Shown here: piece by piece, positions 19,704-28,061 of the stretch
How positions within the stretch are numbered: position 1 is the stretch's first letter
Layout of the letters: the number at the start of each line of letters is the position of its first letter
Assembly (NCBI GenBank): GCA_963768945.1
Contig: CAVYJW010000008.1
Coordinates: 1,061,191-1,125,190 of the forward strand
Length of the DNA stretch: 64,000 bases
Direction of reading: 5' to 3'
From: RYN-230 sp963768945
Lineage (GTDB): Bacteria; Actinomycetota; Actinomycetes; Streptosporangiales; Streptosporangiaceae
Program-made: the position numbers and the translations under genes
The notes under the pieces: model-generated
Seen by the model: only the letters and a program-made list of their open reading frames with translations
What the model was told of the DNA's origin: nothing
Database searches by the model: none

Positions 19704-19849
19704 GCCAGACTGCGGCCTTGTTTGTCGCGGCGTTCGGCTTGCTCGGCGTGGTCACTGCCTTCGTGGGCCGCCATCAGGACCTCTCGCTCGATCCCGGCAC
19801 GGGGTGTGAAACCGGGCTCTGGCTTTCCACGTTAGGTGATGGCTGGCAG

Positions 19850-20354
19850 CGCGGACAGGGGTTGTTTCGGCGCAGGCGGTGCTGGTGGGTGGGGTGGTTG
19901 GGGCGGACGGTTTTCGTTGCGGAGATTGTGAATTTCCTGGCTGTAGGTGTCGAGGATGAGCAGGTCGGCGGGAGGGAGTTGCTCGCGGTCGGCCAGGTCG
20001 ATCAGGTCGCTGGTGGTGCAGCCGTAGTGCAGGCGAGCAGGGCCAGCAGGTAGGGCGAGGGGCGGCGGCCGGTCGGCTGCGGGCCGGGCCGGGCCAGCTC
20101 TCGTGCTCGCACAGGTGCGGGGCGGTCATGCTGGAGATGCCGCCGGGGTCCAGGCCCACGGTGCCGGTGTAGGCGTTGATCTGGGCGGCCGCTTCGCGCA
20201 GGCTCCAGCCGTGGGCTTCGCGCCAGGCGGCGGGGGGGAGCCGGTAGCGGCGGGCGAACTCCGCGGCGATCTCGCGGTGGCCCAGGCCCAGGGCACGCAT
20301 CTTCTCGCGTAAGGCGCGTTTCTCAGCCGGCAAGGTGATCCGGACGATGGGCAT
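19850..20354 (-). pseudogene. XRE-like regulator, frameshifted
   Basis: The intact N-terminal part reads MPIVRITLPAEKRALREKMR, HREIAAEFARRYRLPPAAWR and EAHGWSLREAAAQINAYTG, then MTAPHLCEHESWPGP. A base is then lost (about 20100) and the pattern continues in other frames as PTGRRPSPYLLALLA, HYGCTTSDLIDLADREQLP and PADLLILDTYSQEIHNLRN. At least two shifts are needed. The last about 90 bp are repeated at 31306-31395. Confidence 0.65.
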
Positions 20355-20652
20355 CGTGATTGCCTCCTACGGCCGTGACCGTGGTCAGGATCAACCGTAA
20401 TTGGATGGTGGCATTCCGCAACTTCATAGCTGGAGCGGTGGGAACGTGATCAGCTCCTCGCGGGAACGGCGCCGGTGCCTGGAGTGGTGGCGGCTGGTCA
20501 TGGCAGGGATTGGCGGCGGGAACGGAAGGGTGCCCGGCGCGGGGAATGTCGGTACGGCTGGCGGCGGGAACCTGGACAATCTGAGTCCTGCGGTCTCCCT
20601 GCGGGGATCATGGGGCACCGCCTGGCTGCTTCGCCTGGTCCCTTTAGCTGCC
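20355..20652. other. gene-free stretch
   Basis: Between the XRE pseudogene start and the end of the HEPN gene. It should hold the transcript end of the HEPN/MNT pair; nothing definite was recognised. Confidence 0.35.
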
Positions 20653-21075
20653 CTAGCGTTCAGATTCCTGCCGGGCCCTGTCGACGAGGCGGGTGGACCA
20701 GCGCGTGGCGTCACGTGCCTTGCGAGAGGCCACGACCATCACGCCGTAGTGTGCGGCGTCCTTGAGGTCAAGGAGCCTCAGGAGTGCCTTCGGCAGTTCA
20801 GCGCCGTCTGGTGTCGCAGTCCGGAGCAGTTCAGCGGCTCCACGATGATCATCGCCGCGGTGGTGGCAGCCGAGCCGGATGCAGCAGATGGCATCTAAGG
20901 CGGCAATACCGCTGAGCACCGCGAGGCCAGCCGCCACATTGAGGTACTCATCGCGGTCACGCTCATCCAGCACTGATTTCGCTACCTCAAGGTAAGCCTG
21001 AGCCGTCCGTAACCGGGCGCGTCCTTCGGCTGCCCCACATGGAGCGGTGCGAGACTTTTGCGGCATTCTGCTCAC
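20653..21075 (-). CDS. HEPN-domain protein (putative toxin partner)
   Basis: 140 residues, all-helical, with TAQAYLEVAKSVLDERDRDE, GLAVLSGIAALDAICCIRLG, DHRGAAELLRT and LLRLLDLKDAAHYGVMVVAS. This matches an actinobacterial HEPN-like family often annotated only as hypothetical or DNA-binding protein. R67-LGC-H71/H72 fits the R-X4-6-H ribonuclease motif of HEPN toxins. It lies 44 bp downstream of an HTH-nucleotidyltransferase gene on the same strand, the usual MNT/HEPN pairing in which the nucleotidyltransferase AMPylates or otherwise silences the HEPN RNase. Toxicity is inferred. Confidence 0.68.
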   Translation of the reverse strand: MSRMPQKSRTAPCGAAEGRARLRTAQAYLEVAKSVLDERDRDEYLNVAAGLAVLSGIAALDAICCIRLGCHHRGDDHRGAAELLRTATPDGAELPKALLRLLDLKDAAHYGVMVVASRKARDATRWSTRLVDRARQESER

Positions 21076-21119
21076 CCTGCTCTCTGCGCGGCGGGCCGCT
21101 CAAGGAGGAGCCACTGACA

Positions 21120-21851
21120 CTAAAAGGAACCACCGACAACCTCGACAGCGTCGCGGCTGATGTCCGCGAACAGAGCGCTTCGGCGACGCAGCTGCTCTGC
21201 CCATAGGAAAGTGGACATTTCCAGAACCTGGAGCGAATTGCCGGTCCACCCGCGGACAAGCCCGCGCAGTTGGTCGACCTGACGCCCCCACCTGGCCAGC
21301 TGGCGCTCCGTGAGTTGCACTGTCGTGAACTCCGCAGCAAGACCAGCGACCGCATCCAGCTCACCCGAACGGCGGCGCGGAGCCTTTTCTCCGAGCAGTG
21401 GCGCGTGCACCAGGAGCAGATCGATGTCGCTCCGGGCGTCGCCATCGCCGCGCGCCGCGGACCCGAAAACGCACCCGTATACCGGCTTCGGGTTCCAGAC
21501 ACCGAGCGTCTTCCGGAAACGATTCCATAGCTCGAGGCGCAGGTCGGCGAGCAGCCCCGCGACCGGGGCGGCGAGATGCTCCCGGTTGAGCTCGTGGACA
21601 CGGTTCCTGCCCATCTGCGTGGCACGCACGATTCCCTGCTCGACCAGACGGGCCAGGCACTTGCGCACGCCGATCTCCGATCCGCGCGGTGTTTGCGCGG
21701 CGACTTCACCTGCGGTCAGGGGCTTGCCGGCCCGGGCCAGCACAGCCAGGACCGGGCCATCCAGGGTTGGAATCATGGCCCGGGTCGGGTCTGTCAGGTC
21801 CACAATCCTAAAGTATCGGAAGCGATCTAATAAGAGAACTAGCGATCCCAT
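21120..21851 (-). CDS. winged-HTH/nucleotidyltransferase (MNT) fusion, putative antitoxin
   Basis: 243 residues from ATG 21851, which has GGTGAG about nine bases upstream; the frame is open further upstream to 21932. A winged helix (about 25-90: PVLAVLARAGKPLTAGEVAA, GVRKCLARLVEQGIV) is fused to a minimal nucleotidyltransferase with GCVFGSAARGDGDARSDIDL (GS at about 130 and the catalytic DxD at 142-144). The winged helix could autoregulate the pair while the transferase domain modifies the HEPN partner encoded downstream. Both the GSxxxG(D) and DID motifs are intact. Confidence 0.8.
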   Translation of the reverse strand: MGSLVLLLDRFRYFRIVDLTDPTRAMIPTLDGPVLAVLARAGKPLTAGEVAAQTPRGSEIGVRKCLARLVEQGIVRATQMGRNRVHELNREHLAAPVAGLLADLRLELWNRFRKTLGVWNPKPVYGCVFGSAARGDGDARSDIDLLLVHAPLLGEKAPRRRSGELDAVAGLAAEFTTVQLTERQLARWGRQVDQLRGLVRGWTGNSLQVLEMSTFLWAEQLRRRSALFADISRDAVEVVGGSF

Positions 21852-21960
21852 CCGATACTCACCACGCATCGTCGGAATGATTGCCGGCAACGTGAGGACC
21901 ACTCCCCCGGGCGGCCCGGCGTGGGGGGGCAATCACGGGGGCGATTCCGCGGGATAGTGG

Positions 21961-22326
21961 ATGCGTGACCTGCACTCCGGCGGACTCCAACGACGGCAAC
22001 CCGTCGCGGAAGCCTGCGTGAACTGGCACGAGCACGCCCAGATGCTGGCCGCGCAGGTCACCCATCCGGCGTCGCGTTGGCGGGCAGCGGTGGAGGAGGT
22101 GCCGCGGCATGTGTTCGTGCCGCGATGGTGGTCACCGTCGCAGAGCGGGAGGTTCGACGGGCAGGTCGTCTGGGAGCTAAAGGATGGGGCCGGCGGATCC
22201 CAGATGTGGCTGCGGGAGGGAGCGCTGCCTGTCTACGGGGCCAGCGCCACGATTACGCCGGACGGGGGGATCCACCTGCGGCGGGGACGGAAGCGGGCCA
22301 GCCTGAACCAGGAGGCGACAAGTTGA
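21961..22326 (+). pseudogene. truncated protein-L-isoaspartate-methyltransferase-like fragment (FxLD/ATP-grasp peptide system type)
   Basis: Only the N-terminal segment survives: NWHEHAQMLAAQVTHPASRW and EVPRHVFVPRWW are the typical start of the PCMT-like methyltransferases that accompany ATP-grasp or FxLD peptide maturation systems in actinomycetes. The SAM-binding domain is absent. No ATP-grasp partner is seen. The fragment ends by overlapping the start of the phosphotransferase gene. Confidence 0.5.
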
Positions 22327-23162
22327 CCCTGCAGCGCACTGACTGGAATGACCTCAACCAGGCCGTCCGTGACCTGGTCCAGGCGCGCACCGGGCCGGTA
22401 GTCGGTGCGCGGACAGTCTCAGCCGGGCTGAACTCTCACCTGGCTGCGGTGCTGGAGACCGTCGATGGCCCGCTGTTCGTCAAGGGCATGCGCACTGATC
22501 ATCCCGGAGTCGTGTGGCAGCAGCGCGAAGCAATGATCAACCCGCACGTGCAGTCTCTTGCGCCGCAGCTCCGCTGGCAGGCGGAAGGGGCCGGATGGAA
22601 TCTGCTGGCGTTCACCTACATCCCTGGCGCCACGCACGCGGACTATTCACCCGGGTCAGCAGACGTGCCGATTGTCGTCCAGGTCATCAACCGGCTGCAG
22701 CAGATACGCTGCCCTGACGTTCCGGTGAAGCGGGCCGAGCAGCGGTGGGCGGCCTACGTTGACGATGACACCAACCTCGGTCTGCTAGCGGGCACGGCGT
22801 TGCTGCACACCGACTTCAACCCGCTCAATGTGCTCATGACCGCCGACGGTGCGTGGATCATCGACTGGGCCTGGCCTACCCGTGGTGCCGCGTTCATCGA
22901 TCCAGCCTGTTTCCTGCTGCGCCTGATGCTGGGCGGTCACACAGCCGCCCAGGCCGAGGCGTGGGCGGTGCAGTGCACCTCCTGGGGAAAGACTCCAGAC
23001 CATGCGATCAATGTTTTCTCCATCGCATGCGCAAGGCTCTACGACGAGATCGCCCGCGATGACCCTCAACCCTGGAAGAAGGGCTTCGCTGCGGTGGCGC
23101 AGGACTGGGCGGAATACCGCCGGGGAAAGCACAGTGTGCGCCCCGCGATAGTGACTCGGTGA
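22323..23162 (+). CDS. aminoglycoside phosphotransferase (APH)-family kinase
   Basis: 279 residues. The TTG start at 22323 is chosen because AGGAGG lies six bases upstream. The kinase fold is visible from GPLFVKGMRTDHPG (nucleotide lysine), the catalytic loop LLHTDFNPLNVLMT (HxDxxxxN) and the metal-binding segment WIIDWAWPTRG. These small-molecule kinases in streptomycetes frequently sit beside XRE regulators and phosphorylate unknown hydroxyl compounds; antibiotic resistance is not implied. The 3' end overlaps the next gene by GTGA. A roughly 100-bp copy of the 3' end recurs at 24487-24592. Confidence 0.82.
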   Translation: MTLQRTDWNDLNQAVRDLVQARTGPVVGARTVSAGLNSHLAAVLETVDGPLFVKGMRTDHPGVVWQQREAMINPHVQSLAPQLRWQAEGAGWNLLAFTYIPGATHADYSPGSADVPIVVQVINRLQQIRCPDVPVKRAEQRWAAYVDDDTNLGLLAGTALLHTDFNPLNVLMTADGAWIIDWAWPTRGAAFIDPACFLLRLMLGGHTAAQAEAWAVQCTSWGKTPDHAINVFSIACARLYDEIARDDPQPWKKGFAAVAQDWAEYRRGKHSVRPAIVTR

Positions 23163-23593
23163 CCGGCCGACGCGCCTACCATCAGCAAATGGCGTTCTGG
23201 GATGTTGTCGCGGAGCATCACGTCCGACAAGCGGTGGCGGAGTACGACCGGCTCGGCCAGGACGAGTTCCTCGCCCACTATGGGTTCGGCCGGGCTACCG
23301 CCTACCTACTCATCGTCGATGGCAAGGCCTACGACTCCAAGGCAATTCTCGGCGTCGCCTACCGGCTGGCCACCGGGAAGCCCATGGGCCCGCATGATTT
23401 CAGCGGCGGGGTCCATGGGGCCGCTGGCGTGCTGCGCCGCCTGGGCTTTGACGTCCGGAACGTCCGTGACCGACAGCCGCCGGACTCTGCTGAGTTAGGG
23501 CCGCCCAGGCCAAGTTACAGTAGCCTGCCCGACACCCAGATTCGTCCCAGCGGCGCAGCCGCCGCGCTCGCTCAGTTTCACCGGGGCGTTTGA
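23159..23593 (+). CDS. ScoMcrA-type N-terminal head domain, C-terminally truncated
   Basis: 144 residues. AVAEYDRLGQDEFLAHYGFG, RATAYLLIVDGKAYDSKAIL and DFSGGVHGAAGVLRRLGFDV match the N-terminal head domain of ScoMcrA, the type IV restriction enzyme of Streptomyces coelicolor that recognises modified DNA. The following SRA/sulfur-recognition and HNH nuclease domains are missing, and the tail after about residue 105 is unrelated low-quality sequence. GTG at 23159 overlaps the previous stop; ATG 23189 is an alternative. It may be a remnant, or a stand-alone head domain. Confidence 0.6.
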   Translation: MTGRRAYHQQMAFWDVVAEHHVRQAVAEYDRLGQDEFLAHYGFGRATAYLLIVDGKAYDSKAILGVAYRLATGKPMGPHDFSGGVHGAAGVLRRLGFDVRNVRDRQPPDSAELGPPRPSYSSLPDTQIRPSGAAAALAQFHRGV

Positions 23594-23778
23594 CCTGCCG
23601 ATGCGGCGGCTGGTCGATGCTGACATTGACCAGGCGCTCGCCAGGCTCCGCGTCGCGCTGCTCGAAGAAGAAGTTGGCGAGTGCGGCGCTGCTTTATGCG
23701 GACGGCATCCATGACAGCCTCTACCGCGCCGCTGGCCGCGTCCTGCTGACGCGCGGCGGCGCCCCGTGGCAGGAGGAA

Positions 23779-24279
23779 TCAGCCAGCCGGGCTGCCTCCC
23801 TCTAGCGATGCCACCATCCCGGCGGCCAATGCCTTCAGGCATGCGGCGATCCGCCGCGCTACGAGCGGCGTCACTCTGTTTGGCACCTGATCCGGGCGCA
23901 CGAAGGCGTAGCCTGCGAGTTCTTCCTGTTGCACCACGATTGCCCCGATGTCATTCGCGGCGAGGACACCCCCGTCGTACACCACAATGAGGCCCTCGGG
24001 GCGCTCCGGCCGCGAGGGCACCCAGTCCAGCGCAAGGACCCGGCCCGCCGGGCGGTCCAGCCCGAGCTCCTCAGCGACCTCCCGGCGGCACGCAGCCTGC
24101 GGCGACTCCTCAGCCTCCACCGCGCAACCAGGCAAGTCCCAGGTATCCCGGTAGACAGGCTCGACGAGGAGAACCCGTCCCGCCCGGTCGCGGCACAAGG
24201 CACCCGCCGCCATTCGCTTACGAGCCAGCGATGCCACATATACATCTGGTGGCATGACACCTGGCCTGCCGGGATCCAT
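23779..24279 (-). CDS. NUDIX hydrolase
   Basis: 166 residues (ATG 24255 is a possible shorter start). The Nudix box is GCAVEAEESPQAACRREVAEELGL-like, with the catalytic REVAEELG, preceded by DTWDLPG. The second glycine of the usual PGG is cysteine. Neighbouring proteins in actinomycetes of this type act as ADP-ribose or nucleotide-sugar pyrophosphatases, or in antibiotic clusters; the substrate is unknown. It lies in the degraded island but appears intact. Confidence 0.85.
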   Translation of the reverse strand: MDPGRPGVMPPDVYVASLARKRMAAGALCRDRAGRVLLVEPVYRDTWDLPGCAVEAEESPQAACRREVAEELGLDRPAGRVLALDWVPSRPERPEGLIVVYDGGVLAANDIGAIVVQQEELAGYAFVRPDQVPNRVTPLVARRIAACLKALAAGMVASLEGGSPAG

Positions 24280-24486
24280 TCACCGCACAGTAGCCTCACT
24301 ACCTGCGGTTCGCAGCACGCCCGGGGGGAATCGCTTAGCGCCGAAAGCTCTCTTGCCAGCTATGTGCGGGATTTTTCATACTCCACTGCGAGGGGACCGC
24401 CTCGCCAGCTTGTCCGCTTCTCAGCGGTGGCAGAGTCTCCGCGAAGACGGGGGGAGCTGAGCAGTGGATCGCAGGGAACGCACGAC

Positions 24487-24592
24487 GACGGGATCGCCCG
24501 CAATGATCCTCAACCCTGGAAGAAGGGTTTCGCTGCGGTAGCGCAGGACTGGGCGGAGTACCGCTCGGGGAAGCGCAGCGTCGGCAACGGCT
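24487..24592 (+). repeat. partial duplicate of the APH gene 3' end
   Basis: This segment matches 23046-23145 of the phosphotransferase gene with few differences (ATCGCCCGC, CCTCAACCCTGGAAGAAGGG and GCGCAGGACTGGGCGGA are shared). It would encode IARNDPQPWKKGFAAVAQDW followed by AEYRSGK. It is a remnant of a second gene copy or of a duplication event; the rest of 24280-24650 holds nothing else recognisable. Confidence 0.75.
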
Positions 24593-24650
24593 TATTCCAG
24601 GCCATGGATAAAGGGGCGACTGCGGAGATGCCCGCCGTCGTGAACGGCGG

Positions 24651-25094
24651 CTACTTTCCAGGTTTTTGATCACCCGGGTCGGCGATCTCAATGATGTGCA
24701 GCGGGTCATCGAGATCCGCGGAGGGTCGTTGCCATTTGGCGGCATTCAGGGTGAGGATCGGGCAGATCGCCACATCCGCGATCGCGGCGACGTGCGCGTC
24801 CCAGGGATCAAGACCGGTTCGCGCGACCAGGTGAGCCAGCCGAGCGGCCTGCTCAGCGCCGCTCAACCGGGCAACGGTGACGACCTCAAGGAGTTCCAGG
24901 CCAGCCAGCAGGTCGTCACCTTCCTCGCTGCGGGTGTCCAATGAGGCCCCTGCCAGGGCCAATGCAGGGATGACAATCGGCTGGCCACGAGCGTCATACT
25001 CCTGGACGAGCGCGATGATGTCCGCATCCCCGCGGGCCACCGCCGTCAGCACGCTGGTGTCCAGGATCGAGGGCGTACGGCCTGGAGTGCTCAC
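24651..25094 (-). CDS. vapC: PIN-domain toxin (VapC-like)
   Basis: 147 residues. The PIN acidic residues are visible in ILDTSVLTAVARGD (first aspartate), the central acidic segment and DPWDAHVAAIADVA, with ILTLNAAKW near the end. VapC toxins are Mg-dependent RNases that cut tRNA or rRNA. Its start overlaps the stop of the upstream small gene by four bases, typical of antitoxin-toxin pairs. Confidence 0.82.
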   Translation of the reverse strand: MSTPGRTPSILDTSVLTAVARGDADIIALVQEYDARGQPIVIPALALAGASLDTRSEEGDDLLAGLELLEVVTVARLSGAEQAARLAHLVARTGLDPWDAHVAAIADVAICPILTLNAAKWQRPSADLDDPLHIIEIADPGDQKPGK

Positions 25095-25330
25095 CGAGCG
25101 AGTTGCTGGTCGATGTGCGCCATCATGCGGGCGACCCGGCCAGGATCGGCCTGCTCACTTTTCGCCTTCCACAGGCTGCGCCGACGCCGGTCCCGGTAAG
25201 CCTTCTCAGCCATGGCCTCGTTGAACGCGGCGGACACAGAGCTCGCGTGGCCGGATTCGACGAGGTGCTCGGCATAGGCACTGAGGTGGGAATCCACCGT
25301 GATAGTCAGACGCGCCTTCCGGTCACTCAT
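25091..25330 (-). CDS. vapB: VapB-like ribbon-helix-helix antitoxin
   Basis: 79 residues: ARLTITVDSHLSAYAEHLVE and SVSAAFNEAMAEKAYRDRRR show the ribbon-helix-helix start and a basic helical toxin-neutralising tail. It overlaps vapC by ATGA. Autoregulation by the complex at its own promoter is expected for the family; no palindrome was identified. Confidence 0.78.
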   Translation of the reverse strand: MSDRKARLTITVDSHLSAYAEHLVESGHASSVSAAFNEAMAEKAYRDRRRRSLWKAKSEQADPGRVARMMAHIDQQLAR

Positions 25331-25514
25331 ACTCGAATCATATTCGTGAGGACCGACATGGACGCCGGTTGCGCCAACCGGCCAACCGGGGTGGCGTGAC
25401 GGCCCACTACTGACGCGACCGCCGGCACTTCCGAGACCGGTAGCGCCTCTGCATCTTCGGCTCCCCGCGAGTTATTGTGTCCGTGAGGCCGCAGCGCAAA
25501 GGAGGTGGTGCCCG

Positions 25515-25562
25515 ATGCCGGATGAACTCATGGTTGCACCGCTCTCCAGCAGGATCGCTTAG
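25515..25562 (+). CDS. 15-residue ORF behind a perfect ribosome-binding site
   Basis: MPDELMVAPLSSRIA follows AAAGGAGGTGG with nine bases between. Such a strong site before so short a frame could be a leader peptide or the truncated start of a lost gene. Nothing in the rest of 25331-25624 is recognisable. Confidence 0.3.
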   Translation: MPDELMVAPLSSRIA

Positions 25563-25624
25563 CGCCGCTGCGCCAGCCACCAGGGGAACGGTCCCGCCGT
25601 CATCGCCTGGAGGCAATTTCCCCA

Positions 25625-26251
25625 ATGAACAGTCCCACTAACGCCGGCTTCGGGCCGGTGCTTGCCGTCCGCTCCCTGCTGTCCGCCCTGACCGTTCCGT
25701 ACTGGATCGCCGGAGGCTGGGCCATCGACCTCGCCGTCGGACGTGTCACCCGCGACCACGCCGATGTCAACATCATGCTGCTCGAACGCGACGAGCACGC
25801 GCTGCGCACCGACCTGACGGAGGTCGATGTCCAGCTCATCGGCAGCGACGGGCAACCCGGTCCGTGGCCTGCCGGCCGGCGGCTTCTCGCTGGCCCCGGG
25901 CCCGCTCGTCCGCGGTCGCCCGTCGGCGCGGATCGCCTCGTCCTGCAGAGCGAGAACCTGCCGCTGCCCACCGAGGTGCTCCTGGCCAGCGCAGCCGGAG
26001 CCTCCTGGGTCTACTACCGGGGCGCACGTTGCATCAGCCGGCCGCTGGCCGACATCACCCGCAACCGGGATGGCATCCCGTTCCTGGCTCCCGAGGTGGT
26101 GCTGCTGTTCAAGTCGCGCTCAGAGAGCGGCAAGGATCAGCGTGACGTCGAGACTGCCCTGCCGGTCCTCAGCGCCGAGCAGCGCTCATGGCTGCAAGAC
26201 ACTCTGGAGCACCTGCCACGTGGGCAAACCGCACCTGTGCCCCGCCGGTGA
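25625..26251 (+). CDS. nucleotidyltransferase of the aminoglycoside/lincosamide adenylyltransferase type
   Basis: 208 residues. WIAGGWAIDLAVGRVTRDHADVNI-type motif: GGWAIDL corresponds to the nucleotidyltransferase GG/S motif and HADVNI to the DxD metal site, which is here D-V-N rather than D-x-D. The later segments LLASAAGASWVYYRG, RNRDGIPFLAPEVVLLFKSR and KDQRDVETALPVLSAEQRSW fit the family. The changed second acidic residue may lower or abolish catalysis. Chromosomal relatives usually have no proven role in resistance. Confidence 0.75.
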   Translation: MNSPTNAGFGPVLAVRSLLSALTVPYWIAGGWAIDLAVGRVTRDHADVNIMLLERDEHALRTDLTEVDVQLIGSDGQPGPWPAGRRLLAGPGPARPRSPVGADRLVLQSENLPLPTEVLLASAAGASWVYYRGARCISRPLADITRNRDGIPFLAPEVVLLFKSRSESGKDQRDVETALPVLSAEQRSWLQDTLEHLPRGQTAPVPRR

Positions 26252-26254
26252 GAT

Positions 26255-26600
26255 CAACAGGGCGGCAGGCGGGGCGGATTTGCTGACCGGGCCGGGGAGC
26301 CGGTGTATCCGGCGTCGAAGCACGCCGTTCATACGCTGACTCACGGTATCCGGCGCCAGTTGATCGGGACCGGAGTGCGAATCCGATCCGTCGCCCAGGG
26401 TGGCGTCCTGAACGACCTGTGGAAGGTGACGGACGCGACCGCGATAGCGGCGGGCGTCGCAGCGGGAACCGGGCTGCGGTCCGAGGACGTGGCGGACACC
26501 GTGCTGTACGTGCTGACCCGACCCCAGCCACGTCAACATCCGGGCGCTGGAAGCGCGGGTCGGCCGCCATCCGCACAACCTATCCCGGGCAACAAGCAGT
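26255..26600 (+). pseudogene. C-terminal fragment of a short-chain dehydrogenase
   Basis: The frame begins at the active-site region (VYPASKHAVHTLTHGIRRQL carries the YxxxK motif) and continues GVRIRSVAQGGVLNDLW and GLRSEDVADTVLYVLTRP. It then shifts frame near 26525 (continuing HVNIRALEARVGRHPHN). The Rossmann N-terminus is missing. Confidence 0.75.
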
Positions 26601-26644
26601 GATACAGTAGGAGAGTAGGAAAATCTGATTGCTTGGAGACCGTC

Positions 26645-26980
26645 ATGGGTTTGCCTGCGGCCAAGATGGAACCGGAGCCTCGCCTGAGGGCCCGGGTGAG
26701 GGTCCGGCCGAAGGCGCAACTCACCCTCCCCGAGGAGATCCGCCGCGCTCTCCACATCGGCGAGGGCGATGAGGTGGAGTTCGCGGTGCACGAGGACGGG
26801 ACGGTCACGGTGCGCGGCTATGTGTCCATTCCCACCGATCAGGCGTGGTTCTTCACACCCGACTGGCTGGCTGGAGAGCGGGAAGCCGACGATGACATCG
26901 CAGCCGGGCGCGGCACCGTCCACGAGTCCGCTGAGGACATGTTCGATCATCTGGATTCGCTCGGGTCAGCGGATGAGTGA
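26645..26980 (+). CDS. SpoVT/AbrB-type antitoxin
   Basis: 111 residues from ATG 26645 with GGAG eight bases upstream. The swapped-hairpin AbrB domain reads RVRPKAQLTLPEEIRRALHI and GDEVEFAVHEDGTVTVRGY (about 17-60), followed by an acidic helical tail likely to wrap the toxin (EREADDDIAAGRGTVHESAE). Its stop overlaps the start of a RelE-like gene, so the two are translated together. Confidence 0.82.
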   Translation: MGLPAAKMEPEPRLRARVRVRPKAQLTLPEEIRRALHIGEGDEVEFAVHEDGTVTVRGYVSIPTDQAWFFTPDWLAGEREADDDIAAGRGTVHESAEDMFDHLDSLGSADE

Positions 26981-27288
26981 TGCCGACCTTCGAGACGCTC
27001 CCCCGATTCGAACGGGACTGGAAGAAACTCACCGCACAGCAGCAGGCAGCCTTCCGCAAGGTCGTGACCGAGGCCTTTGTCCCCGACCTGGTCGCTCCTG
27101 ATCGCCCGTTCCGCTCTGGGTTGCGTGTCAAAGGCGTTGCCGCCCACCCCGGCGTGTTCGAAATGACCTGGGACAACGACGGGCGCGCAACGTTCAGCTA
27201 CGGCGACGAACGAATTGCCGGCCAGGCCCACGTCATCTGGCGGCGCCTCGGAAGCCACGCGATCTTCACCCCGCCGCCCGGCCCATAG
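26977..27288 (+). CDS. RelE/ParE-superfamily toxin-like protein
   Basis: 103 residues (GTG 26977, or ATG 26980 immediately after). FERDWKKLTAQQQAAFRKVV, FRSGLRVKGVAAHPGVFEMT and RATFSYGDERIAGQAHVIWR have the RelE/YafQ beta-alpha arrangement, ending in RLGSHAIF. RelE-type toxins are ribosome-dependent mRNA interferases. It is linked to an AbrB antitoxin, a combination less common than RHH or Phd partners. Confidence 0.75.
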   Translation: MMPTFETLPRFERDWKKLTAQQQAAFRKVVTEAFVPDLVAPDRPFRSGLRVKGVAAHPGVFEMTWDNDGRATFSYGDERIAGQAHVIWRRLGSHAIFTPPPGP

Positions 27289-27495
27289 GCTCAGCCTGCG
27301 CGGTGCCACCGCCGACCTCCGCAGTAGCCCGTCGCCCGCCGCGAAGCACGAGAAGGGACCCTGGACGCGGCAGTGTGGTTCATCGGCGGGGAACCGACGC
27401 TGTATCCCGGGCTGGGCCGCTTGATCAGATACTCGCTGCACCGGCGTGCCCTGATGAACCCGCAGGTCACACCCAATAAGGGATCCTCGAGCTAC

Positions 27496-27999
27496 TCATT
27501 CGCCCGGCGTGTTCCCGTGCTCACCCAACACATTGCCGCACAGTCGGTCGAGTACCCGCTCAAACGCTGCCAGCTCATCGTCGCTGAAGCCGGCGCGGAG
27601 TCTAGTGTCGAACGCGAAGGCCGCCCTGCGCATCCGCTGGAAGGCTTCCTCGCCCGCCCGGGTCAGCTCAACCAGGTGCACCCGGCGATTGTCTGGAGCC
27701 CGCCGCCTGGTGATGAGACCGGTGGCGTCCATGGCGTTGAGGTGATGGGTCAGCGTGGCCTCCCGGATCCCGACCGCATCGGCGAGTTCTCTCTGGCTGG
27801 CCAGCGGCCTCATCTTCAGGGAAATCAGCACCAGCCAGACCGGCACGGAGCCACCTTCAGCGGCCAGCGCGTCGTCGAACGCCCTGGTGATCTCTTTGGA
27901 GGCGCGGGCCAGATGGAGCCCGAGGGGCCGTGAGGCAGGCGGTCCGTCTGGAGGTTCGGGCCGCCGGCCCAGGGGGTGATCAGTTTCTGGCGCGGACAC
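27496..27999 (-). CDS. MarR-family regulator
   Basis: 167 residues from GTG 27999 (AAGGTC upstream). The winged helix reads QRELADAVGIREATLTHHLN and LITRRRAPDNRRVHLVELT. It diverges from an SDR/VOC pair; the gap holds several TTAGA/TCTAA half-sites, so it probably represses that pair and itself. Confidence 0.9.
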   Translation of the reverse strand: MSAPETDHPLGRRPEPPDGPPASRPLGLHLARASKEITRAFDDALAAEGGSVPVWLVLISLKMRPLASQRELADAVGIREATLTHHLNAMDATGLITRRRAPDNRRVHLVELTRAGEEAFQRMRRAAFAFDTRLRAGFSDDELAAFERVLDRLCGNVLGEHGNTPGE

Positions 28000-28020
28000 A
28001 CGGTGACCTTATCATCTTCA

Positions 28021-28061
28021 TTAGATCTCTTAGTCTTTGACATCTAAGAATTAGACATCTA
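28021..28061. promoter_or_regulatory. MarR-type operator region
   Basis: TTAGAT (28021-28026) and ATCTAA (28042-28047) are inverted arms, and a second site TTAGACATCTA (28051-28061) contains TAGA-N2-TCTA. GACATCTA occurs twice in direct orientation. The A/T-rich block sits between the divergent MarR and SDR genes. Confidence 0.6.

Noticed and set aside
21811..21858. Inverted arms AGTATCGG and CCGATACT at the start of the MNT gene
   Set aside because: Explained by codons of the MGSLVLLLDRFRYF start; an overlapping operator is possible but not supported otherwise.
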